Of a stretch of DNA of 64,000 nucleotides, positions 34,249 to 44,900 are shown piece after piece. Made by a program: the position numbers and the translations under genes. The notes under the pieces are model-generated. The model was not told the origin of the DNA. It worked only from the letters and a program-made list of their open reading frames with translations, and did not search any database. The DNA comes from Lactarius indigo (taxonomy: Eukaryota; Basidiomycota; Agaricomycetes; Russulales; Russulaceae), in assembly GCA_025766275.1 (NCBI GenBank), contig JAFKAC010000199.1, forward strand, positions 1-64,000. The letters run 5' to 3'. Position 1 is the stretch's first letter. The number at the start of each line of letters is the position of its first letter.

Positions 34249-35188
34249 TCAGAGCAAGTAACGATTGAGTTGCAAGATTGGCATCCAACTCCCTGCAGAG
34301 ACGTGAATCGCGCCAATAACTATGATGTCGCTCCGCCGAATGCCATTTGGCCCGATCTCCCACCGCTCGCGCCTGTTGTCGGTACACACAGGATCGGGCT
34401 CACAAGCCTGGTGTGAGAGAAAGCGAACTCAACACATAGATCGCATGTAGTAGACCAGAAGACCTGACCTTGAGAAATGCATCCACAGAACGCCCAATAT
34501 GATGAGCGAATCGGGAAATAGTTATCGGGTTGTGCTCGCTCGTCTCGTCACGGATCTGAACCTGGCGCTTGAAATCTTTGTAGCCGATCCACTGAATGGA
34601 GAACAGGTTCAGCGGGCGACTCGCATTACACCACGAAAAAACAGCACTGACGAGAATACGAATATGTGTTGTCGACTTTTGCCCGAGTGGAGCGAATTCC
34701 TGTGCGTTGCGAAGACCGTGGCACCGACCGGCAGCCGCAGCTTCCAGGGAAAGACCAAGTCGCCCATCCATGCCCTCGAAGAAAATGGGCATCTGCAACA
34801 CCGCATCTTCGACATGCTGCTTCTGATCGGTGATGGTGTGCGGAGTCCACATTGTCTGGGGGACCACAGTGCCTCTGATTACGACAGCACGATCAAGAAA
34901 TCGAGAAGGCGTGTCGAAAGGTTGCTCAAGGACTTGTCGAGTAGTTGGACCAGCAAAGAAGAAATGGCCTTCTCTGTCGGGGTAAGACAAATGCCCAATC
35001 GGTGGAATGGGATTTCTCTTCAACAAGTGTTGGAAGTATAGCTCGGTTCGACGGCTCAGACAAGTCTGGGAAACGTAGCCATCGACGAGAAGCGATGGAG
35101 CGGGGCCATTGACGGGAAGAGACTAAGGGGAAAGGTCAGGTTGAGGGAGTGAACCCAAAATCGAGTTCCTCACTCTAGTAGTGTCCAT
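34249..35188 (-). CDS. Uncharacterised tandem-family protein, copy 2
   Basis: Exons: MDTTR; SLPVNGPAPSLLVDGYVSQTC..; WIGYKDFKRQVQIRDETSEHNP..SVDAFLK; ACEPDPVCTDNRRERWEIGPNGIRRSDIIVIG..SWMPILQLNRYLL. It matches copy 1 at roughly 80% of residues, with all intron positions shared. It differs by a longer second exon start (PVNGPAP) and WIGY instead of WPGY at the third exon. The family is agaricomycete-type and functionally unknown. A run of TATATATAT (about 35246-35255) lies about 60 bases upstream on the minus strand, a strong TATA box. Frame preservation in both copies suggests both are still genes. Confidence 0.72.
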
Positions 35189-36529
35189 CTTGTCAAAGAC
35201 TTTGACGACGACCGCAGTTGGGAATCGAGGAAAGCACGACAATATATATATGCATGCCCCATGGCACCGGGCACGACGTTATGCCAGAAATGCCATTTTC
35301 GAGCCCCACTCCAGGAGATTGTTTCCCAATACGCCAGTGAAACTTTCTACCACTCCATCTTACATCCTGACAGTCCATTATGTGAGGCAAGGGCCTAATT
35401 GACGGTTCATGAATGAGTTCATTTGCAAACCGTAAAGGCAAAGGCCCACCGAGTGGCGGTACCATCGGTGTCATGTGTAAGCTCCCGGAATTTTCAACCA
35501 TGGCAATGAGTGTGAGTCTAAATGGGAGCATGGCACTTTATGGCACAGCATCATGCGTGTCGCGATCATTCCAATGATGGGACCCAGGGCCATGAGGTGA
35601 GGTAGCCACAGCATAAAAGAACTCCTCGTGGACAGTTGGAAGTGAATAGGTCCGCTGTCGTGAGGGGAAAGTGCGAACAAACATTGCGGAACGAGAGCAG
35701 GACTTCAGCCTGAGTTGCAGGAAGGGCGAGAGGAAAGTGAAGCGGAGCACGTGCCAGTGTGACAACAATCACAACATCCGAGTCACGAGGATCTGGTGCC
35801 ATTGATGTAAAAAATTTCTCACTGGCGAGTGGCGCTGTGTTGGGCATTTCCGGAGAGCACCATTTCCGAGGGCAAATGCTTGGGCAAATGAGTTTTCAAA
35901 AGTGACTATGAAGTCCACCCTTAGCCCTGCGGACGACGTGTCCAGACTGTACAGGATGACTACATCATGCAGACAGTTTAGCGTGGGATGGATGAACTGT
36001 TAGCGTGTTAAGGTTATAGATCTCCTTAAAAAAGTGACAGAGGCGCGGAGCAAGCGAGCGCCTCGATACAGTCACGTAGTTGGTCCAATTTCATCAAAGC
36101 AAGGGTACAGCAGACCAGGGTCATGCTACACTGACTCACACGAGAACGCCACTTACAAGTTCATGTGGAGGGTTGAAAGCCGGAGCGAAAGCCCACCGGA
36201 AGTAAGAACCTGTCCCATACGACTAGGGTATCAAGGGTTACATCTGCTTTTTTTTTTTGTCGTACTAAATTCCGGTTCGTTGTAAGGGCAGAATTGTGAG
36301 CTAGCGTGGTTGCCTTCTGCACCTAGAGCCTAGGAGCGTCCATGAGTCGACGAAGAAAACTCCTGGCGAACGCAGAGCTGTAGTAAGCTCCGGATACGAG
36401 ATCCCGAGAAACCCCTACACACTCAAGAGAATGGAACGGGGACAGGGATAGATACGTAGTCTACTTCCATCTAGAATCGACTAATAGCTAGAACCACACT
36501 GAATAGGAGTGAGTGTTCTCACGGAATGT
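35189..36529. other. Gap between tandem array and Dbp10
   Basis: About 1.3 kb. The first 100 bases are the copy 2 promoter. A minus-strand frame at 35566-35847 (MPNTAPLASEKFFTSMAPDPRDSD) is open for 93 codons but has no recognisable features. I cannot support a gene. Confidence 0.4.
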
Positions 36530-39500
36530 TCATCTCTTTCCCTTCTTGCGACTCGGTCGTGCATTCTTCGCCTTCCGTCTATCCACGATCTTCCGGGTCT
36601 TGCGAATTTGTTCTACTGATTTGATTTCGTTCCGTACACGCCCCACTGACTTTCCGTGATATCGGCTTTTGGGCCCCTTTGTACTTAGGCGCGTCTTCCT
36701 GGCAAAGTCCTCTCCTCCGGCATCTGCGCTACCCGCCTCCACTTTTTTTTGGACACGAATCTTTCGTTCGTAGTCCGCCGCGAGTTTATCGAGAGGTTTT
36801 GCTGCCGTGATCGAGTTGTGCTTGAATCGCTTGTGATTGGGGGCGCGACGCTCGGGCTCTGCCTCACCGACACGAGGAAGGCTCATGCGGGCCTTGGCGG
36901 ACCATTCGTCAAAGCGTCCGCTACGATATGTAGCAGGCAATTTAACACCGCTCTCTGCTGTGACCATCTTAACGTTATCGGCGCCTGCGCCATCGCCGCG
37001 TACGAACTTCTTTTTCCGCTTGTCCCATGTCATTTTTGAACGTGCGCGTTTTTGTGCAGCTACACCCTCATCCCCTGCGAGATCGAAAGTTGCGTGCTTA
37101 GCCTGCTCGGCAAACGTTTCCCCATCACGCATAGAATACCTGGGTTTTGTGAGCCCTATGAGCAATGACGCCGGGCTAGACGCACCCTTTTTCTGTGCTA
37201 ATCCCCGCCTGATGGTAGGACATATAAAACTCGGAATCTCGAAAAGTTTTTTTCGAATCTTTCGAATGGAGTTCTCCAAATACAGCCTAAAAAATGAATT
37301 AGGGCGACGCTTACATGAAATAAGCGTCGGACACACGTAAATTTCCTCTTGGTCTGCCATCTCTAGACCTTCGCCCGGCGAAATATCCACATGCTTCAGT
37401 TCGGTGGCAGCGTTCCCACTCCCGGATACTTGGGCTAGCCCCCTTCGTTCCACTGCCCTTGTGAGCGCCTTCCTCCGCTCCTTCATGAGGCCGGCATTGC
37501 CATTCTTCCCGCGCGAGCCAATTTCGAGTGCCGTCTCGCTGGGCCGAAACGAATCTACAGCAGTAAGCAATGCGCGGCGACGCGTGTCGCCATCTGCGTT
37601 TGCAGAGCTTGTAATCGTGGCCGATCCCTTGATCTGCAGCACAGGATGCACACCGCCAGCAGCACCGGCAGTGGCGAGACCCCAGCGCGCGGGGTCCTGC
37701 GACATCTCCTTTGCGCGGGTATGGCTCGCAGGACTGGCGTGTCCGCGGGAACGCTCGTACATTCCCTGCCCTTTGCGCATGACATTGCGTAACGTCGGTA
37801 ATGCGTGATTTTCGGCCTCCAGAGCACGGATGTAGGCCACCTCGTCGTCAAGAGTCTCGCGTGGAAACGCCCCGAGCACGAGACTCTCTGTATACGACGC
37901 TTCGTCACCACTCGGCACATCGCGGACGAGTGGACGTCCGAGGAAAAGCTGCAGTTCGACGAGGTAAGGAAGTTCGGTTGGGCCCACAAATGACCATGCC
38001 CAACCAGGCCTCCCAGCGCGCGCTGTGCGTCCTACTCGATGTACAAACACACGCGCACCTTGCGGAAAGTCATAATTAACCACGTTCGCCAAGATGGGAA
38101 TATCGATCCCCCGTGCAGCAACATCCGTCACGACGAGTACGCTCGTGTGGCCACGCCGAAACTGTTCCATTTGTTGAGAACGAGCCGCCTGATCGAGGGA
38201 GCCGTATATGTGGGAGACTGCGTAGCCCGTGGCGGTGAGGAGGGTGGTGAGGTACTCGACGTGATGTTTCGTGGCCGCGAACACAAGGGTTTGGTGAGGT
38301 GCGGTAAAATGCTGTGCATCGACACTTTGGCGCTGATCGCCCGCTTCGTTTGTACCTAATGGGACACCAACGATGTCGCGTAGCAGCACGAGTAAGCACG
38401 CATCCTTCTCATCCTGCTTGACAGAGAAGAAGGCCATTCGGAGGTCTGTGCTGATTTTGCTCTCCGCATCCAGGCGTACCAACTTCGGATTTTGCAGGCC
38501 AGCTTTAGCAAACTCCACAAGCGATTTGGGCAGCGTCGCGGAGAATAACAGCGTCTGCCGACGCGTAGGAAGTCGATGAATGATTTCGGTGAGTGCAGTT
38601 TCGAAACCCATCTCAAAAAGGCGGTCCGCCTCGTCGAAAACGACATACTGCACAGAGCTGAGATCGAGGTTCATTTCTACCGCGAGGTGGAGGAGTCGAC
38701 CAGGGGTGGCGATAATTCTGAACAAAGATCGTCAGATCGGGCGCGTGTGCGCAAGAGGGAGCAACGTGCACGTCAGGATTACTCGAGATCATCTGGAATT
38801 GGTCATCCAAGCCCTCTCCGCCTACAATTAACCCCCAGCGCAGACCTTGACTCCGCCTCCCGCTTTCGGGATCGTCTCCGCTCTTGTCGCCAGCATGCCC
38901 ACCTTCCCCATCTCGCCAGCCACGTGCAAGCTCTTTCCCCACCTTCAAGATTTGAAGGGCGAGTTCCCGAGTGGGTAACAAGATGAGGGCCCGGGCGCCA
39001 AACGTCGAAGAATGTCGTCCACCCAAGCGCTGAATAAGAGGAATGAGGAAGGCAAGACTCTTGCCCGACCCTGTGCGTGCCATCCCCACCAAGTCACGAG
39101 GAGGGTCGGAAAGAAGGATGGGGATGGAAAGTCGCTGGATAGGTGTAGGCGTACGGAAACCTTGGAGTGTAAGTGCGCGTAAAATCCAAGGGAAAAGCCC
39201 TAGAAAACGGTGTAATAGAAAATCTGTATGATATTCTAGGTAGACGTACCCATGCTCTGGAAACTCCCACCTCCTACCTCTCCCTTCGTTAATCTCTTCT
39301 TGCCCTTCGTATTTTTTAGAAGCTCGGTTCCGTCTTTGATATTGCGTCTGGTTATCGAACGTCTTATCATCTCTTCGAGTTCTGTATCATCGTCCGCGTC
39401 ATCGTCTCGGGGGATGAGGGGCCCCTTTCCTTTCTTCGATGCAGTTTTCTGCCACGTGAGTGTAGAGGATATGTCGAACGAGTGATCAGATCTATCAGAA

Positions 39501-39577
39501 TCCGACACCTCCTTGTCTGATCCAGAGGACGAGTTGGACAGTTCCATGTCGCGGTCCACGCGCCGACGTTGCAACAT
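36530..39577 (-). CDS. DBP10: Dbp10 (DDX54-type) DEAD-box RNA helicase
   Basis: A nucleolar ATP-dependent RNA helicase for 60S ribosome assembly. An acidic N-terminus (GTELLKN, GGGSFQSMGLFPWILRALTLQGFRTPTPIQR, Q motif) leads to ARTGSGKSLAF (motif I), LPTRELALQ (Ia), PDVIIATPGRLLHLAVEM (Ib, rejoined by an intron with GC donor at 718-769 of the 38-kb block), VFDEADRLFEMGF (II), LLFSATLPKSL (III), VVTDVAARGIDIP (V) and HRVGRTARAG (VI). The Dbp10-specific C-terminal region follows: DSEFYMSYHQAG, TEKGYSMRDGETFAEQA, MTWDKRKKKFV, and a basic tail ending RPSRKKGKR. The start ATG is at 39577. It diverges from the PIG-X-like gene with only about 100 bases between starts. Confidence 0.93.
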
Positions 39578-39673
39578 CCTCCCCCGTCTGCTGAGGTGAA
39601 AATTATGATGGCAATTTACGAGTCACGTGGACGCTGGATGGAGTGAATATTCTGAGCGAGCGAGACGGGCTGT

Positions 39674-40496
39674 ATGGCGAACAATGACTCTGTCCTCCTC
39701 TCCTCTACCTTGACTCCTACGAGGGGCTTTCACACGTTTTCAACAACATGCCTCGTTCTACATGGTTCAAACTCGCATTCATGCACGCTCCACCTCTACT
39801 TTGAGCTCCCCGCGCAGCTCTTCGTAGACCCATATGAACTAGACCATCGGCGTGGGTCGTACACGTTCGAGCGTTTTGGCGGGGGGAACCTAGAGGCACC
39901 CGTGTTCGCGCCTGGTGCAGGTGGGCCATCCGGACTTTTGCTGGATGCGGTTGTTCCGGGAAATGGTGGGGGCAATGACGATATACTCAGCATTGAGGTA
40001 CCCTTGCACGCACGATACGGTGTCCCAAAAAGGGATGGCGAACTAATAGACGAGGTTGCACTGCCACCTCCAGAGGCATTCTGGGCCTGCCCTCAGGAGC
40101 GTGCGGATAGTGGTGGTGATGGTGGAGGTGCGGTTTGAAAATTTTTTTTGCCCGGGAGTGAACTCACTGCCACTTGGCGCTTCGTGAATGACGGCTACAC
40201 CGGCTGTGTGCATATCCACAGAACGCATGCAAGTACCTGATGCCTTGCACAAAGTCGTCAAACTCGTACCTGCATTGGAGCGTGCGTCGAGGCTCGTTTT
40301 GATACCGCACGCGGAGGCAGTACAGGCACAGGTGCTCCGCGTGCCCGTGGGGAACGCAGGAGACGTGGCGCTGGTGGAAACTGGTACGGTCGTGGTTGTT
40401 CTACTCACATTTGTATATCTCCTCCGCACGATATTTCGAGCGTCCCGCGCGCAAGACGTAGCTGCGAAGACTAGTGTGGCAAAGAAGGACACTTGA
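39674..40496 (+). CDS. PIG-X/Pbn1-like GPI mannosyltransferase-1 stabilising subunit
   Basis: The first exon encodes CTLHLYFELPAQLFVDPYELDHRRG, NLEAPVFAPGAGG, LSIEVPLHARYGVP and LPPPEAFWACP. This is the arrangement of the PIG-X/Pbn1 lumenal domain, with the conserved pattern 'LP..LF-DPYEL' and 'VPLHARY'. An intron (about 40128-40215) is proposed. The second exon ends in VQAQVLRVPVGNAGDVALVETG and a single hydrophobic span TVVVVLLTFVYLLRTIF, matching a type I ER-membrane protein. Pbn1/PIG-X partners the catalytic Gpi14/PIG-M adding the first mannose to GPI anchors. The internal splice position is my best guess; the surrounding sequence is T-rich. Confidence 0.72.
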
Positions 40497-41515
40497 TGAC
40501 AGTCATGCATTCGGCTTCTATACACGGTTTTTGGATTCACATAACCGCGGGTCCCATCTGCGATTGACTGAGGCGATAGCAATTGTGGGCCACAGCGTTC
40601 TCAGTCGACAACCACCATCATGGCTCACATCCGGCTCATGTTATCTGTACTATTGGTCCTATTTCTCAGTCCCAGGACGGTGCGATTTAACAACGGAACG
40701 TTAATGTTGATTCAGCGCAAATGTATTAAAAGTGAAGTGCTACATGGGGTAATCTGCCCTCAGGCGCACAATAATGGATTCAAAAAAACGGTACGATTTA
40801 CGTTGGCAGCTCCAGGATCGGCCCGATTTTTACCCTCAAAGAGAAAAGTGACCACTCCCTTGTCTTGACTGGTCGCTTAGAGGTAAGTGGTCGTATCTCT
40901 GCTTCCATTCGGCTGGCTACTATAGATCACCTCTTGGACAACCTCTGAAGACGGTGTACTGTAGGAGGCCGCGATTCTTTCTCCTCCACGCTCGCTCTCC
41001 GCCTTGAGGACCCGACGAAAGTGGCCCCTTCGTCCGCCCTGCGGATTACCAAAAATGTGGGGGAAACGCGTTCTTTGGAGGAGGCTGAAAGTCGAGAAGG
41101 TATGACATATCCCCTATCACTAAAGCGACCCTGTGTCGTTCATTTCGCGCATAGGTATTCGAAAATTATGGAACAATGGAACAACGTCTGGTGTACATGC
41201 GAGTGTAACTCCCTGTTCTTTATTATTGGGTATTTATAGTACCACCCATCAGACTGACTACAAAACTCTCTGGTTCTTTGTCCTCCCAGTAGAGCCTGAT
41301 TGTGGTATTACCAAGGGCGAACACTTTTTACAGCAGTTCAGTTACCATCTTCTATATAACGACTACGCAAAGTACAACGCAAATCGGAGGGATCACGGTA
41401 TCGTAACACAACGTTTGGTGGAGGTGCTTGCTATTTTTGGAGATCGATAAGGACATGAGCCCACTACTGTATATTCGATAAGATAATATCACAACCTCAT
41501 CACAGGAGGGCCCAA
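40497..41515. other. Gap between PIG-X-like gene and interrupted GNAT gene
   Basis: About 1.0 kb. A plus-strand frame at 40620 (MAHIRLMLSVLLVLFLSP) begins with a hydrophobic run but continues without recognisable protein, and other frames are short. No supported gene. The last few hundred bases presumably include the promoter of the GNAT gene. Confidence 0.4.
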
Positions 41516-41611
41516 ATGTTCGAAACACGTCGACTCATCCTCCGGGCTTTCCGACCAAATGATGCAGACATTATGCTCGAGTTCATAAATGATGCAGAAA
41601 TTCAGGCGCAT
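41516..41611 (+). pseudogene. GNAT acetyltransferase gene, 5' fragment (split by retrotransposon)
   Basis: An ATG opens MFETRRLILRAFRPNDADIM, followed by LEFINDAEIQAH, the classic start of RimJ/RimL-type (Acetyltransf_3) GNAT N-acetyltransferases. After the codon for His the chromovirus LTR begins at 41612; in the disrupted frame only WKPAE and a stop follow. The frame continues correctly on the far side of the element (after 47304), so the gene was whole before insertion. Confidence 0.85.
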
Positions 41612-41897
41612 TGGAAGCCCGCTGAGTAGGGCGGACGACACTTAAGCTCAAACAGGGCAGAACAGGAACCAAGCGTGGTTATTCAGACACAGGAAGATCT
41701 CGTGATACGCGTATAAGAGAAAGTAAAAGGGAGAAGAAAGGGAAGATAAAAAGATGATCTCTAGGGCGGCTTTAGCAGGGGTTTATATACGGCCATGGTT
41801 GTATTCCAGAGTCGTTGTCAGTTGTTTGTCGGCGCGAGCAGGTGATTGTCGACGCGAGCAGGTGATTGTCGGTACATGAGTAAGCGGTAGGCTTGCA
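41612..41897 (-). repeat. Chromovirus LTR (3' LTR in element orientation)
   Basis: 286 bp, starting TGGAAG and ending TTGCA on the plus strand (TG..CA). It is identical, base for base by eye, to 47014-47299. It contains a TATATA element (41782-41789) and, toward its right end, two adjacent copies of about 21 bases (gtcgRcgcgagcaggtgatt). Confidence 0.97.
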
Positions 41898-41956
41898 CCC
41901 CTCCCCGGTATGGTTAAAGAAAAGAAAGAAAAAGGTGAAGGAAGGGTGTAAGGTAA

Positions 41957-44900
41957 TCATGCACGCAAAGGGGGGATGGTAATGGTGAGTCTTGGGGTGG
42001 TGTTGTTTGACGTTTCATTGGTCTGGTGGTCTTTCTTCCGGGCTTGCCAGACGTCCAACGCCTCGCAGTCTTCAAGTTCTCTGGACGGCAACCATTTATC
42101 TCCTTCGGGACCTTCGCCACGCCAGCGGACGAGGTATTGTGTTCCTTTCCCGCGGCGCCGTTCGTCAACGATTTTGTCCACCCAAAATTCTGGTTCACCA
42201 TCTAGTATCACGGGTTCTGGTGGGTTGAGCGCACGTTGGGGGAAAAGTTTGTCGTCGTTTTCGTTGAATGGTAGAATCTCCGACGTGTGGAAGACAGGAA
42301 AAGTGTGCGGGTTCTCAGGCATGTCTAGCGTGACTGTGGAGTGCGCCTCATCAGTGGAGAGTACGCGGTACGGGCCATCGAAGCGGGGCATGAACTTAGC
42401 TGCTCTTGGCCCTTCGCCCTTTTTGTATTCTCGGCGCCTGTTTGCTGTTGACAGTATGACCCGGTCTCCCGTATGAAAAGGAAAAATGAGTCGCCGATTC
42501 TTGTTGGCTTGGTGGGCTTGTGTGATTTTCGCAGCCAGGAGGTTGTCTTGTGCTTCGAGTTCAAGGCTTTGCATTCTTTCCACGATGTCACGCGCCTTCG
42601 CGTCTTCTTCCGTGTCGTCCGGTTGTGGGAGTATTGGTGGCAACAACCGTGGCGATTTTCCAAACCGAAGTTGGAAAGCCGTGTATCCCGTAGACGCGTT
42701 TACCGTGTTCATAATGTCGAAGCGTATCTTTGGTAGTAGTTGTGCCCATCCCCGTTGATCACGTTCAACTGCCAATCGTATGCACTGGATGACAGTCTTG
42801 TTGGTTCGCTCACTAGCCCCGTCTGTTTGCGGATGATATGCCGTGGACATCTTTAGCTGTATTCCGGTTAGTTTGTGTAGTGCTCGCCAGAAGCGTGATA
42901 GGAATAGTTTATCTCGGTCAGAGACAATATCCAGTGGCAGGCCGTTCTCACAGTACCAGTGCGTGAAGAATAGCTCTGCTAGTTTCTCGGCTGTTAGCGT
43001 TGTTGATGTCGGGATGATTCGTATGTCGGAACCCAGCCGGTCTGTAAACGTTACTATGCAATCATAAGCTTTGTCGGGGGGGAGCGGGCCAATGAAGTCG
43101 ATGGCGACTGAGTCGCATCGTCGGTCTGGGATGGGTAGGGGGTGGAGAGGCCCAATAGGTTTTGCTGTAATTGATTTGTTGCGTTGGCAATCTGCGCAGG
43201 CGGGTATGTATGCTTGTTCTAGTTCCTTGCGCATCCGTGGCCAGTAGTAAGAAGTACGCAGCGCGTCATATGTTTTTGTGGCACCAAAGTGTCCGAGCTT
43301 ATCGTGGGCGAGGCGGAAGAGAGTCTCGCGCACGTTTCCACTGGGGGGAATTACAAGTCGGTCATCAATGAACCAGAAACCGTCTTTATGTTGCACGTTG
43401 CTCATGCCTGCGGCGGCGCTAGTGAGTTTTTCTATAAAGGGGTCTGTGGCGTAGCCTTTCCGTATTTCATCTAAGATGGCATCTTCAAGTTCGAAGCGGG
43501 AACGAATCGTCTTATGGTGTGTCTTTGAAAGTATAGCTGCGATTGTGGTTGTGGTGGGGTCCGGTAAACGTGACAGGGCATCAGCGACGCTATTCTGGTC
43601 CCCTGGTAGATAGTGTATCGTGGCGTCAAATTGGGAGAGGAATTCCATCCAACGGGCTTGTCGCCTGGAGAGGTCACGTTGTGTGCCAAAGTGTTCGAGA
43701 GTTTTGTGGTCTGTCCAGACTTCAAAAGTGAAACCGAGAAGGTCCGTGCGCCATTTGCCCAGGGCTCGCACTATGGCCAGTAGTTCTTTTTCATGCACGG
43801 GGTAGTTTAACTCCGCACCTTTGAAGGCTCGTGAGTCGTAAGCCACTGGACGTGCCGTTTCATAGGTCGGTCCGAATGTGAGGACAGCGCCTGACCCAAT
43901 GTCACTAGCATCTGTTGTGACAAAAATTTTGTGTTGCGGCATGAGCGAGGGGTCAATAGTTGTGAGGCATTCGGTAGAAGTGACCATTGCTTTAATGGCT
44001 TCGAAGGCATTTTGGTATCGTGATGTCCATTCGGGGAAGATTTTATCGCATTCCTTTGTGGTCAGCTCGTCAAGGATGCGTGTGTGGTCAGCAAGTTTGG
44101 GGAGGAACGGGGCCAGGTACCGCACCAGGCCCAAGAATCCCCGTGCTTGTTTCGCGGTGGTCGGTCTAGGCCAGTTTATCACCCGGTCTGCTTTTCCTTC
44201 ATCCGCTTCGATCCCTTTCGCAGTGATGCGGTGACCGAGAAAGCGGATTTCTGTGGCAAAGAGTTTTGTTTTCTTTGGGTTGCAGTACAGTTTGTTGTCT
44301 GCGAGTGCCTGTAGGACAGTGGCCACGTTTTGTGTATGCTCGTCAACAGTTGTTGACCAGATCGCGATGTCGTCAATGTATACGTGACAGATGCGTCCGA
44401 TCCACGGGCGTAGAGCCTCCGTGACTCGGCGTTGCTGTATTGCAGGCGCGTTCTTTATCCCCATGGGCATGACCACCCATTCGTAGAGTCCCCATGGCGT
44501 ATTGACAGCCGTGAGTTCGACATCATCAGGATGCATGCGGGTTTGGAAGAAACTGTTTGTCATGTCGATTGACCCGAATACTTTCCCCATGGCAACGTCG
44601 GCGAGGATCTCGTTTATTCGTGGTATGGGGAAGCTATCTGTGATCGTGTTGTTGTTTAGTTGCCTGTAGTCGTTTACCCATCTGGGTAGTACTGTCGGGT
44701 CTGCTTTAGGTATAATAAAGGCAGCGCTACCGGCAGGCGCGGAGGACAGCCGGATGCGGCCAGCATCCAGATGCTGTTGAAGGAGCGTGTGCCAGGCTTC
44801 TTTCCATTTTCGTGGGCATGGGTAGTTCCTTGTCCTTATCGATTTGCTGGGATCCTTTAACCTGATGCGGGCGAGTGGCCTATCTGGTAGTTCGCTTGCA

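Larger units (their letters stand above)
32769..35290. repeat. Tandem duplication of a 1.3-kb gene unit
   Basis: Unit 1 (about 32769-33890) and unit 2 (about 34105-35260) are direct repeats containing the whole gene, its TATA region and 3' flank, for example 'gttgca-gattggcatccaactccc' near 32937/34270. A third, degraded partial unit precedes them at 32243-32600. Confidence 0.85.

Noticed and set aside
33158..35041. Plus-strand open frames of 161 and 180 codons in both tandem copies
   Set aside because: They are antisense to the minus-strand genes, whose spliced product is a recognisable family with matched exon phases; the plus frames have no splice logic and lose similarity between copies.
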